From Flavobacteriales bacterium (lineage in GTDB: Bacteria > Bacteroidota > Bacteroidia > Flavobacteriales_F > PHOS-HE28): a stretch of 64,000 nucleotides of DNA. Numbering within the stretch: the stretch's first letter is position 1; the number at the start of each line of letters is the position of its first letter. Positions 9,375 to 17,855 of this stretch are shown here, piece by piece. The translations under genes were made by a program, and so were the position numbers. Under the pieces are notes generated by a model. The model did not search any database. It was not told the DNA's origin and saw nothing but the letters and a program-made list of their open reading frames with translations. The stretch is taken from the NCBI GenBank assembly GCA_016713865.1, contig JADJOG010000019.1, positions 4,447 through 68,446 on the forward strand, read 5' to 3'.

Positions 9375-10963
9375 ATGCGCCAACAGCTACTCGCCATTGT
9401 CTTCACGCCCCTGCTAGTCAACGCTCAGGATGCGGGCAATCGCAGCATCGTGCTGCGAGGAGATCGCCATCCCGAACATGCCCGGCATCCAGTCGTTTCG
9501 CCTACGGGCAGCATGATGGGGAATGGCTGCTCCCAACCGGCCGAACCGATGGCTTGCACCGCCGACAACCCTTCGCAGCCTTCCTCGCCGCCGACAACAA
9601 CACCAGCGCTTATGTGGTGAATCCGCAGACGCAGCAGGTGTGGAGCGCCTCGCTGAGCACCTTGCCCACCGCCGTGTTCATGCAGTTGCAGAGCACCAAC
9701 CTGGAGCACCAGCAAGTGGGCAACACGCTGTACATCATCGGCGGCTACGGCTACTCCACCATCGCGGCTGACCACATCACGCATCCGCGCCTCACGGCCA
9801 TCGACGTTCCGGGCATGATCACGGCCATCAAGAACAGCCAACCCGTTGCGCCGCATGTGCGCTCCATCGTCGATAACCGCATGGAGGTGACCGGCGGCTA
9901 CCTCGGCATCCTAAACGGCACCTTCCTGCTGGCGGGCGGTCAGCGCTTCGTGGGCCGCTACAACCCGCAGGGCCCCGACTTCGGCCCCGGCTTCATCCAG
10001 CAATACACCAATGCTATCCGCCGCTTCACCATCGAGGATGATGGCACCAACCTCGGCTTCAGCAATTACGAGGCGACGGTTGATACCGTGAACCTGCACC
10101 GCCGGGACTACAACCTCGTGGCGCAGGTCTTCCCCGACGGAAGCCAGGGCTACACCATCTTCAGCGGCGTGTTCCAGTACGGCGCCAACCTGCCATGGCT
10201 CAACACCATTGATGTGAGCGCCACTGGCTACACGGTGGTGCCCAATTTCGAGCAGTTGCTCAACCAGTACCATAGCGCGCACCTGCCAGCCTATTCCGTG
10301 GCCGACAACAGAATGAGCAGTGTGTTCTTCGGCGGCATCGGACGCTACTACTTCGATGCGAACGATCAGCTCATCGACGATACCAACGTGCCCTTCGTGA
10401 ACACCATCAGCCGCGTGGAGCGCTTCGCCGATGGCAGCATGGAGGAAATGGCTATCGGTGAGATGCCTGCGCTATTGGGCTCGGGCGCAGAGTTCATCCC
10501 CGTCCCCACGGTACCCATGATCGGCGACAACATCATCGATCTCGACGCGCTCGTTGGCGATACCATTCTCGCTGGCCACATCGTGGGCGGCATCCAGAGC
10601 ACGGCGCGCAACATCTTCTTCATCAACGACGGTACGCAGAGCGATGCCACCACGCGCGTTTTCCGCGTGCTGCTGGTGAGCGAGAGCACAACGGGAGTTG
10701 CCGCGCCATCACCAGCGCGCACGGCCCTTCAGGCTTCATGCGCCAGTGGCGAGCTCTTCATCACCATCGACCTGCCCGTGGCCGGCATGGCCGAAGTGGA
10801 ACTGCTGGATAGCAGCGGGCGATTCGTTCGCCGCATCCTGAAAGCACGCGTGCCATCGGGAGCGCAGCGCATGCGTACCGATGTGCGCGATCTGGCGCCG
10901 GGCGCCTACCTCGTGAAAATGCGCGCTGGTGACATGATAGAGACCGTGCGCTTCGTGCGCTGA
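9375..10963 (+). CDS. Secreted T9SS type A sorting-domain protein, two early frameshifts
   Basis: A signal peptide (MRQQLLAIVFTPLLVNAQ) starts at 9375. The frame is then lost twice by one extra base each, near 9457 (GIVLLEEIAIPN is expected) and near 9502 in TTT, after which FAYGQHDGEWLLPTG continues to the end. The body has repeated blade-like strands (LYIIGGYGY, FLLAGGQRFVGRY, SVFFGGIGRYYF), suggesting a kelch-like beta-propeller. The last 75 or so residues form the T9SS sorting domain ending in PGAYLVKMRAG and VRFVR. Expected location is the cell surface or medium. Substrate unknown. Confidence 0.8.
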
Positions 10964-11039
10964 TCACTCCAGAACGCGCTCGGCGCGCTTGGTCAATAGG
11001 TCATCGCAGCTTGCGACCGCCACTTCCGCATTACTGTTA

Positions 11040-12014
11040 TCACTGCCGGATTAAAGCACCTCGCGCCGCGTCTTCATTGATGAATCGCTCCATCACCTCC
11101 GGATGCGTCTCGAAGAACTCCTTCTCGCTTTCCGCACAGAAGTAATAAGTGCTTCCCTTGAAGATCGCCCTGATGCTGGTATCGGCCTGCATGAAGCAAA
11201 GTGGGCATATCGGATGCGCAGGGTCGTTGGAAGGCAGGTTGGCGAACTCCTGGTTCGACATCGGGTCGAGCCAACCATTGCCTTGGTACTCCAATGCCTC
11301 AACGATGCCGAGAACCTGTTCGCGCCCTGCGTAGCGCTCTACTACCCGCAACGCCAGATCGATGCCTGATGATATTCCGCCCGCGCTGGCCACATTGCCT
11401 GCTTCCACATAACGCGCACCGCGCTGCAGCTGCACTTTCGGGAACATGCCTGCGAAACGGAAGTAGCCGCCATGGTGAGCTGCGGCTGGCTTGCCATCGA
11501 GCAACCCGGTCCGTGCCAAGACGAATGCTCCATTACAAACCGACATCGTCACATCGGCTTCGGTTGTCGCACTCCTGATCCATTCGATCATGCGGTCTGA
11601 GCTGCTCTCCATGGCAGGTATCACGATGATCCTCGGCTGCGGCGCATTCTCGAAGGTATAGTCGGGAAGCACGCGCATGTTCCCGCTCACCGTCACGGGT
11701 TCTAGATTATCGGCTACGAAGTATGGCTCGAACATCGGGCTCCAATCGGTTGTCCATGCTGCGGAAAAGACCTCAAGTGGCCCGGTAAAGTCCAGCACTT
11801 CAGCGTTATGGCCGATTACGAAGGCAATAGGGACGAGGCCGCCTTCCGGCACTGGTAGCCGCGTTTCATTGCTGCCAGTGTAATGTGCTGCGTTAGCCAT
11901 CGTGTGGATGTGCTCCGTTCGCTCTTTCGGTCGCTCACTGCATGCCATGAATAGGAGCGCGCTAACTACTGATACGATGCTCACAGTTGAGCATTGGGGT
12001 TCAATTCGCTTCAT
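11040..12014 (-). CDS. DJ-1/PfpI-family lipoprotein fused to a YHS-like metal-binding domain
   Basis: The 324-residue product has a lipobox ending at Cys25 (LFMAC). A DJ-1/PfpI (GlxA-like) domain spans roughly 60-240, with VLDFTGPLEVF and the nucleophile elbow SVCNGA (Cys160). A short C-terminal YHS/TRASH-like domain has CPLC (Cys270, Cys273) and YYFC (Cys293). DJ-1 proteins act as thiol or glyoxal-related enzymes; YHS domains bind soft metals. The combination on an outer lipoprotein is unusual. The start at 12014 was chosen because it gives a compact signal peptide. It lies 50 bases behind the flavoprotein gene in the same direction, probably one operon. Confidence 0.75.
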   Translation of the reverse strand: MKRIEPQCSTVSIVSVVSALLFMACSERPKERTEHIHTMANAAHYTGSNETRLPVPEGGLVPIAFVIGHNAEVLDFTGPLEVFSAAWTTDWSPMFEPYFVADNLEPVTVSGNMRVLPDYTFENAPQPRIIVIPAMESSSDRMIEWIRSATTEADVTMSVCNGAFVLARTGLLDGKPAAAHHGGYFRFAGMFPKVQLQRGARYVEAGNVASAGGISSGIDLALRVVERYAGREQVLGIVEALEYQGNGWLDPMSNQEFANLPSNDPAHPICPLCFMQADTSIRAIFKGSTYYFCAESEKEFFETHPEVMERFINEDAARGALIRQ

Positions 12015-12064
12015 GATCATTGTGTTTATGTCGTTGAACTTGAGCTTCTGACCTACTTCATCCA

Positions 12065-13048
12065 TCAATGGCTGGGCACCACCAGCTCGTGTACGATCGC
12101 GCTGCCGGCCATAGTGCCGCTAGCCATGGCCACGCTTAGCGCTCGCATGGGTGTGGTGCAATCGCCACTGGCGAACACCCCGGCCACATTGGTGCGCTGC
12201 ACGAAATCCACTTGCAACAGGCCTTGCTCCGTGAGCGTGATGCCCAGGCTTTGCAGCATGGCCGATGGAACCACGGAGCGCGGGCGGAGGAAGAGCGCAT
12301 CAACGGCGATACGACCACCATCCGTGAGCGATACTGCCTTCACCCTTCCTTTTTCATGCAGCACCTCGGCGATCGGCGCTTCCACCACTTCGACCTCGTG
12401 CTTCTGGAGCATGTCGCGCTGCTCATCCGTGAACGTGGATGCGCCATTGGTGAATACCCTGAGGTTCCGACTCCAGTTCCGCAGCAGGATCGCGTACTGG
12501 ATGTTGTCGGGTGAACTCCCGATGATCCCGAGGGCCCTTTCGCTCACCTCATATCCATGGCAGAATGGGCAGGCCGCAGCCGTGATGCCCCAGCAATCGG
12601 CTAGTCCTGCGATCGACGGGAGCTCGTCGCGCACACCCAGCGCAAGGAGCAGCTTTCGGCTGCGATGCTCTCCTCCCTCGGCCGTGCGCACCACGAAAGC
12701 ACCATCGCTGCCCGACACTTCGATCGCGCGGCCTTCGAGCATCCGCACTGTGCTGTATCGCGCCACGTCGCGGCGCGCTTGTGCCCGCAGTTCAGCGGGC
12801 GCTTCACCATCGTGCGTGAGCAGGTTGTGCGAGTGCGGCACTCGCGCATTGCATGGTTCGTTGGCATCGATGAGCAGCACGGAGCGGCGCGCGTGACCAA
12901 GGGTCAGCGCTGCGCTCATTCCGCTGTAACTGCCTCCGACTATAATCACGTCGTGCATGCTTTCGGGTGTTGGTATCATGTTCCCTTCTGGTATCATCAC
13001 GGCCAGCATAGCCGCACTGCTTGTCTTGATGAAATCACGGCGTTGCAT
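12065..13048 (-). CDS. Thioredoxin-reductase-like FAD-dependent oxidoreductase with a Tat-like leader
   Basis: A 327-residue flavoprotein. The FAD-binding GGSYSG motif is at residues 38-43, the redox pair CPFC at 160-163, and the second FAD motif is ASGDC near the C terminus. The core resembles the thioredoxin reductase-like family with CPFCHGYE. An N-terminal RRDFIKTSSAAMLAVMI leader precedes it and looks like a Tat signal, which would place a folded flavoprotein in the periplasm (inference). TGATCTTG ends 4 bases before the ATG, consistent with leaderless initiation. Partnered with the downstream DJ-1/YHS lipoprotein. Confidence 0.8.
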   Translation of the reverse strand: MQRRDFIKTSSAAMLAVMIPEGNMIPTPESMHDVIIVGGSYSGMSAALTLGHARRSVLLIDANEPCNARVPHSHNLLTHDGEAPAELRAQARRDVARYSTVRMLEGRAIEVSGSDGAFVVRTAEGGEHRSRKLLLALGVRDELPSIAGLADCWGITAAACPFCHGYEVSERALGIIGSSPDNIQYAILLRNWSRNLRVFTNGASTFTDEQRDMLQKHEVEVVEAPIAEVLHEKGRVKAVSLTDGGRIAVDALFLRPRSVVPSAMLQSLGITLTEQGLLQVDFVQRTNVAGVFASGDCTTPMRALSVAMASGTMAGSAIVHELVVPSH

Positions 13049-13293
13049 GTTTCAAGATCAATTTGGTCCAAGTTCGATGTGTCGTTTCTCGTGATGAGCG
13101 CTGACAGGGAGCTGGCATCACCCACCCCGTCGCATTGAATAAGCCGCGTGAGCGAAGCCAAGGGCAAGCAACTGATGGGTTCAAAGCGCAATGGGGCTGA
13201 GCATCCATACTCCATGCATTTCGCGCCAACGAGAGGTCGGCACCGTCGCGAGGACGCTGGTCCCTCGCGACGGATGCCGCATTGCTCCCCACT

Positions 13294-13687
13294 TCAATGC
13301 CCCGGCCTGCAAAGCCACGATGTTGTGGAAGACATTGTGCAGAGCGCTCAAGTACTCCAGCACCTCTTCGTCCTTGGCGCCGGCCTTGATCCGCTCATCG
13401 AGCTTAGCACTTCCTTCTACCAGGTCATTCAAATGCTGCTCGATGCCCTTCACATCCTTGTACTCGGCGGGGATGGCGCTGGCCTTCCATGCCCTGGCCT
13501 TCTCCGCCATCTCGGCGCTTCGCTCGCGGATCGGCTTCAGGTCGCCCTCCTCCGCCAGATGGAAGGTCTGGCTCATCACGGTGTGGAAGGAGCTGAGTTC
13601 TTTCCAAGCCGCCTTGCCTTGCGCTTGCGCGCTTGCGGCGAGAAGCAAGGGCACGGCTAGCAGCAGCACGCGCAAAGTGTTGTTCAT
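13294..13687 (-). CDS. Secreted helical-bundle protein (cytochrome b562-like fold, no known function)
   Basis: After a cleavable signal (LLLAASAQAQG) the protein is all helical, with FHTVMSQTFHLAEEGDLKPIRERSAEM and LSALHNVFHNIV, as in a family of small periplasmic Bacteroidota proteins resembling cytochrome b562. The haem ligands of b562 are not clearly recognisable. As written the frame runs on to 13181. Removing one T from the run at 13311-13313 instead gives a short ending CRPGH and a stop at 13294, so the longer tail is probably a frameshift artefact. The start at 13687 is preferred over the Met three codons upstream. Confidence 0.6.
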
Positions 13688-13711
13688 CTGGTGCATGTCG
13701 CGTTTCGTTTT

Positions 13712-13843
13712 TCAGTGTTCAGTGCTGGGGTCTGTCTTCTTGGCCAGCAGTTCGGCGTAGCGCTTGGTGAGCTTGCGCACCTGCCAGATGTTGCGCGCAG
13801 CCAATAGGCCCAGCACGGCAACGAGGAAATAGAAGTAGTTCAT
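13712..13843 (-). CDS. Small single-span membrane protein, 43 residues
   Basis: A short frame beginning MNYFYFLVAVLGLLAARN, one transmembrane segment, followed by a basic amphipathic helix (VRKLTKRYAELLAKK) and ending TEH. It lies between the secreted helical protein (24 bases downstream) and the WD40 gene (8 bases upstream), all on the minus strand, so it fits an operon member. The composition (an N-out membrane span with a positively charged cytoplasmic tail) and snug spacing argue it is real. Function unknown. Confidence 0.55.
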   Translation of the reverse strand: MNYFYFLVAVLGLLAARNIWQVRKLTKRYAELLAKKTDPSTEH

Positions 13844-13851
13844 GGCGCCCA

Positions 13852-15085
13852 TCATTGCTTGTTGATCGAACGCACGCCGAATCGGCCATCGGCGCGCACG
13901 CGCAACACGTAGTCGCCCGCTGCCAACGCGTCCAGCGCGATGTGCTGCGTCTGCGCGCTGAGCCTCTCCGTGAGAACCAAACGACCATCTATCGTGAAGA
14001 CCTCAGCTACACCACCATTCATTGGTGCGCGGTCGAGCTGCACAGTGATGCCATCGGTGGTCGGATTCGGCCATGTGCTGAAGGTGATGGCCTCGCGCTC
14101 CTCAACGCTCAGGAAGGTCTGCAGCGCCCAGTACACCACGCGTCCGCTCTGCGTGCCGGTGATCGCATCGTAGCTGCCGGGCTTGAAATCCACGCTCCAC
14201 ACGATGCTGCCGCTCGCAACGTTGAAGGTGGCCAACAGTTCGCCGGTCATGGCGCGATACAGGTAGGTCTGCGTGCTGCCGCCCACGATCACCAGCTCAT
14301 TGTCGTCGCTGATGTCCACTTGGCGCAGTCCATTGGGCGAGTTGAACGAGGCGTGCTGCATCCACATGTTGCCCATGCGGTGCCACACCTTCACCTGCCC
14401 GTTCGATGCACCGCTCACGAGGTGATCGCCAGCAGCGCTGAACTTCACGCTGCGCACGGCGGCGGTATGGCCCGTGAGCGTGTTCACCAGTGCACCGGTG
14501 CTGGCATTCCACAGCCGCACCTTGTTGTCCGAACTGGCGGCAGCGATCAGGTTGCCATCGGGCGAGTAGTTCACAGCGTACACAGTGCCGTTGTTGCCAG
14601 GAATGCTGAGCGCCAAGGTGCCGGTGGCCAGGTCGTACACACGCACAGTGCCGCCCGCCCCATCTGCTGCCACACGCGTGTTGTCGGGCGAGAATGCGAG
14701 GCTGTATGCCGCGCGCTCACACCCACGGGTATGGTGTGAACGAGCACTGGCGTTGCGCTGCTGTAGTCGTAAACGAGCAAGGTGCCCAGCTCTTCCATGG
14801 CACCGAAGTAGCTGCCGCTGGCGCTGAATTGCACACCTGCGATGCAAAGAGCGATGAGCTGATCTGGCCATCCCACAGCATGGTGCCATCGGTGCTGTTC
14901 CAGAGTCGCACGCGGGCATCGTCGCATTCCGATCCACTGATGACCTTACTGCCATCGTTGTTGAAGGCTACCGCGTAGATGGCCCGTGTGTCGGGGTGCC
15001 CATCCATATCCCATAAAGGGGTTTGGGCGGCTAGCAGGCTTGGCGCGAGAAGCGCGAGAAGCACGAGTCGTTGTTGTTGGTTCAT
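13852..15085 (-). CDS. Secreted WD40-repeat protein with T9SS sorting domain, two frameshifts
   Basis: The signal peptide (LVLLALLAPSLLAAQ) starts at 15085. Repeated WD40 blades follow: AVAFNNDGSKVISGS, LAFSPDNTRVAADG, VNYSPDGNLIAAASSDNKVRLW and VKFSAAGDHLVSGAS. The last 80 residues form a T9SS type A domain (WPNPTTDGITVQ, then AAGDYVLRVRADG). The frame drops one base near 14855 (resuming IAGVQFSASGSYFG) and again near 14715 (resuming YSLAFSPDN). Joined length is about 410 residues. The start lies 2 bases past the stop of the MbnP-like gene, so they are co-transcribed. Confidence 0.8.
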
Positions 15086-15086
15086 G

Positions 15087-15818
15087 TTATTGAGGTTTGT
15101 TATCCGACCCGAGCACACGGGTGCGGAGGTTGATCAGTACTTGTGAGGCGTAAAGGCCCGTTCCCATGGTGATGGGCTCATCCGGCAAGTCGATGTCGTG
15201 AAACATCGCCTTCAGGTTCACGGGTATCTCGAGCATCGCGCTTCCATGGGGGGCGATGGTGGTATGCGCATGGATGCGCAACGCGGCTTGCGGCGCCGGT
15301 GCCACGGCGATGCGGAAGGTGCCATCGTGGGCATCGATCACGCCGTTGTCGTTGCTATCGTAAACGCCGCGCACATCGAACATGGGCACGAAGTATCCAG
15401 CGGTTCCATGCGCCCATAAGCTATCGGGGCAATCCTCCATGTTGGAGAAGGATGTTGCCAACCGCGTTTCCATCCAATGCACATCGCCGGGCTCTTGAGC
15501 CGTGAGCGTGTAGGGCCGGTCGGGATTCAGCAGATCCATGGTGAGCAGGACATCCGGGTACGTGCCCATCGGGTGCTCATGGTTGTTGAGCAGGTTGGCT
15601 CCCTGGAGAGCGAACCGCAGGTGTTCGAGGCGCACGAGTGTGCCGAAGCCATCGGTGAAAAGTTGGCCGGGTTCATAGTGCTCGCCGTTGCAGTGCAGAT
15701 CGAATCGCAATGCGACGGATTTGTCAGTTGCACTTGCTGTAGGCTCAATGCCGTCCTTCAAGCAACTGCTCAGCAGCGAAGCACCAAGAACCACTTGTAA
15801 GAGTGTTCTGGTGGTCAT
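15087..15818 (-). CDS. MbnP-like lipoprotein
   Basis: A 243-residue lipoprotein with lipobox LLSSC (Cys19). The mature part has ALRFDLHCNGEHYEPGQLF and LVRLEHLRFALQGANL, matching the MbnP-like domain first noted beside methanobactin copper genes and widespread in Bacteroidota. Copper or another metal role is inferred from the family. A DSNDNGVIDAHDG stretch around residues 150-165 looks like a calcium loop. It heads a minus-strand operon with the WD40 gene, and its leader contains a long inverted repeat (15830-15906). Confidence 0.75.
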   Translation of the reverse strand: MTTRTLLQVVLGASLLSSCLKDGIEPTASATDKSVALRFDLHCNGEHYEPGQLFTDGFGTLVRLEHLRFALQGANLLNNHEHPMGTYPDVLLTMDLLNPDRPYTLTAQEPGDVHWMETRLATSFSNMEDCPDSLWAHGTAGYFVPMFDVRGVYDSNDNGVIDAHDGTFRIAVAPAPQAALRIHAHTTIAPHGSAMLEIPVNLKAMFHDIDLPDEPITMGTGLYASQVLINLRTRVLGSDNKPQ

Positions 15819-15829
15819 GATGGTTAGGG

Positions 15830-15906
15830 TTGACCCCAGCGGCACGGGGAGCGCCACCGGGCGGAAGGCCGCACGGACGAATCGCCTGCGGCGAATGCGG
15901 GGTCAA
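15830..15906. repeat. Long inverted repeat in the leader of the MbnP-like gene
   Basis: TTGACCCC (15830-15837) is exactly complementary to GGGGTCAA (15899-15906). Between the arms sits a second short palindrome TCGCC-TGC-GGCGA (15882-15894). The right arm overlaps the stop codon of the upstream cysteine-rich gene. It could act as an attenuating hairpin or terminator between the two genes; no U-run follows. Confidence 0.4.
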
Positions 15907-16298
15907 GCCAACCAGGGCACGTGATCCACCGAGGCGCGATGGCCCAGCAGTACGGATTCACGCAGCAACGGGTACGAAGCCAACAGCGCTTGCGCGAAGG
16001 CTTCTGTGCGCTCCGTCGGGGGCAGCGCGATGATCTCGATGGTCTCTAAGCGCGGCGCGGCAGGAGCATCTCCCCCCTCGCCCGCCGCCTTCTTCATCTC
16101 CTTCTTCAAATGGCACGAGCCCTTGCAGCTGTTCTTCTCGATAGGCTTGAAGCGCTCCACGCACTTCGTCAAGGTGATCTCGGCCCTATTCAGGGTGAAA
16201 TTCACCAGAACTGCGGTGGGCAGCGCGATTCCGAAAAGCATCGCCAGAACAAGCACTACGCCGAACGAACGGGAGAATGTGCTGCACCAAGCGCTCAT
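15903..16298 (-). CDS. Small membrane protein with CxnCKGxCHLKK motif, conserved in Bacteroidota
   Basis: A 131-residue protein with one membrane span at residues 11-33, then FTLNRAEITLTKCVERF (Cys46) and NSCKGSCHLKKEM (Cys58, Cys62). This C...CxGxCHLKK arrangement recurs in uncharacterised Bacteroidota proteins often near metal genes; a metal-ligand role is an inference. The chosen start (MSAWCSTFSR) puts the membrane segment first; the open frame extends upstream without likely coding sequence. The gene sits directly upstream of the MbnP-like lipoprotein, 84 bases away, same strand. Confidence 0.65.
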   Translation of the reverse strand: MSAWCSTFSRSFGVVLVLAMLFGIALPTAVLVNFTLNRAEITLTKCVERFKPIEKNSCKGSCHLKKEMKKAAGEGGDAPAAPRLETIEIIALPPTERTEAFAQALLASYPLLRESVLLGHRASVDHVPWLA

Positions 16299-16449
16299 CG
16301 CGGCGTAAAGGAACAACGCAGCACGATGCGCACGACTGACTTTCGTTCGTGCCGATCGAATGGTTGCAACGCTGCTCCATCGCAGGTGCCGCAAACATTC
16401 TATCGCGCCCCTAGCAGCCATGAGGTCTAATCCCTCGGCTCCCGTAGAA

Positions 16450-16683
16450 TCACTCCAGCACCCGCTCCGCACGCTTCGGCCTGAGCGCATCGCGGATAAC
16501 AACCAAGTGCGCCTCATCGCATTCGAGCGTTGCCGTTAAGCGCACAGGCAGCGCAGTGGTCCAATGACGATGTCCGGTGATCGCATTGCGCGCGCAGAAC
16601 TCATCCACATGATGGAGGAAGTGCGCGGCGGTCTGCGGCGCGTCGGGTCCGAAGAAGTCCCAGTGAAAGCGAAGGAGGCCCAT
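16450..16683 (-). CDS. Conserved small protein of Bacteroidota (77 residues)
   Basis: The product begins MGLLRFHWDFFGPDAPQTA and contains HHVDEFCARNAITGH, then two beta-rich segments ending RPKRAERVLE. The FHWDFFGPDA opening is familiar from short uncharacterised Bacteroidota proteins. No catalytic motif can be assigned. The start at 16683 is divergent from the LysE-type gene at 16712, with a 28-base shared spacer. The region 16299-16449 between this gene and the cysteine-rich protein holds nothing recognisable. Confidence 0.6.
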   Translation of the reverse strand: MGLLRFHWDFFGPDAPQTAAHFLHHVDEFCARNAITGHRHWTTALPVRLTATLECDEAHLVVIRDALRPKRAERVLE

Positions 16684-16697
16684 TGAGCGGAAGCGGC

Positions 16698-16705
16698 TAC
16701 TTTGC
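16698..16705 (+). promoter_or_regulatory. Putative -7 element of the LysE-type gene
   Basis: TACTTTGC ends 6 bases before the GTG at 16712, within a 28-base divergent spacer. It implies a leaderless or nearly leaderless transcript. Confidence 0.5.
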
Positions 16706-16711
16706 GCAAAG

Positions 16712-17341
16712 GTGGACACGCTGCTCTTCTTCCTTGCGGCCGCAATGGCCAGTTTCATCGGCTCGTTGCAGGCCGGCGTGGTGAACACCGCCGTGCTGGC
16801 GCATACCGTGAAGTGGGGGCGCCACGCGGGAAGGCGTATGGCCGTAGGCGGTTCCATACCCGAGTTCATCTACGCGGGCGTTGCTTTCCTGGGCGCGGGC
16901 TGGCTGGTTGAAACGCTGGAGATCGGCACCACGGGCATCACCCTCATCGTGTCGGCGATCCTGTTCCTGCTGGGCGTCTATTTCGTTTTCATCTATCGGC
17001 CCAAGCCCGCCGCACCCGGCGAGGACAAGCTCACCGGCGACATGCGGCGCGGCGTCTTACTCGGCATGGCCAACCCCCAGCTTTTGCTCTTCTGGTGCGG
17101 CGTGAAATTGATGCTCGTGTCCTTCGGGATGACGAGCGATTCTTGGCTTCATCTACTCGCTTTCGCGCTGGGAGCTTTCGTTGGCGCCATCATCCTGCTC
17201 ATGATCCTGGTACGCTTAGGCGTGAAGGCGCAGGAGAAACTCTCGCCGAAAGGACTGCGCACCTTGTTCCGGAGCATCGGCGCGCTCTTGCTGGCGAGCG
17301 GATGCTATGGGCTGATGCGAGCGAAGGGGTGGGTGCCGTGA
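16712..17341 (+). CDS. LysE-family transporter
   Basis: A 209-residue inner-membrane protein with six hydrophobic segments in the LysE/RhtB layout. The N-terminal segment contains SFIGSLQAGVVNTAVLAHTV, corresponding to the G-P-N region of the family. The middle loop YRPKPAAPGEDKL precedes GVLLGMANPQLLLFW, the conserved N-P pair. Family members export amino acids or related small molecules; the substrate is unknown. GTG start at 16712 is set by the -7 element just before it. Convergent with the acetyltransferase gene (7-base gap). Confidence 0.8.
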   Translation: MDTLLFFLAAAMASFIGSLQAGVVNTAVLAHTVKWGRHAGRRMAVGGSIPEFIYAGVAFLGAGWLVETLEIGTTGITLIVSAILFLLGVYFVFIYRPKPAAPGEDKLTGDMRRGVLLGMANPQLLLFWCGVKLMLVSFGMTSDSWLHLLAFALGAFVGAIILLMILVRLGVKAQEKLSPKGLRTLFRSIGALLLASGCYGLMRAKGWVP

Positions 17342-17348
17342 TCACGGC

Positions 17349-17855
17349 TCACCCGCGCGGGATCACGCGCGCCGGGTTGCCAACGGCCGCATGATTCGCT
17401 GGCACATCCTTCAGCACCACGGCGCCCGCGCCTATGGCCGCATCGTCGCCGATGGTAATGGGCCCTATGATGATTGCGTTGGCACCGATGTTCACGCGGT
17501 CACCGAAACGCGGCGCCTTGCTGATGCTTCCATCCTTCAGTTGCCTGTTGCCGATGGTGCAGCTGTTGCGCACGGTGCAGTTCGCTCCGAACACGGTGCC
17601 ATCATTCACCACCAGCGCTTGCCCATGCTCAATGCGGAAGCCAGGTCCGATGCGCGTCTTCCACGGCAGCTCGATGCACAGGAACCACTCTACGGCGATG
17701 CGATACGCGATGAAGTAGGGCAGGAAGAGGATGAAGGAGATCGTGCTCTGCCGCAACAGGTGCGCGATGCGGAACAGCAGCATGACCAAGCGGCTCTTGG
17801 GATTGCCCTTGCCGGCGCTCCAATCCTGAAAGATGTTCCAAATACTTGCGGTCAT
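17349..17855 (-). CDS. Serine acetyltransferase-like hexapeptide acyltransferase
   Basis: 168 residues. An N-terminal helical region (FRIAHLLRQ, then a hydrophobic stretch FILFLPYFIAYRIAVEWFL) is followed by the left-handed beta-helix: GFRIEHGQALVVND, TIGNRQLKDG, APRFGDRVNIGANAIIIGPITIG and the closing GNPARVI. The layout matches serine acetyltransferase/colanic acid acetyltransferase-like enzymes found beside glycosyltransferases. The start overlaps the stop of the upstream glycosyltransferase (ATGA), so it probably O-acetylates the same glycan (inference). Confidence 0.82.
   Translation of the reverse strand: MTASIWNIFQDWSAGKGNPKSRLVMLLFRIAHLLRQSTISFILFLPYFIAYRIAVEWFLCIELPWKTRIGPGFRIEHGQALVVNDGTVFGANCTVRNSCTIGNRQLKDGSISKAPRFGDRVNIGANAIIIGPITIGDDAAIGAGAVVLKDVPANHAAVGNPARVIPRG

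Noticed and set aside
13181..13293. C-terminal extension of the secreted helical protein
   Set aside because: Reads as low-quality sequence after the conserved NVFHNIV end; a one-base shift gives a natural stop at 13294.
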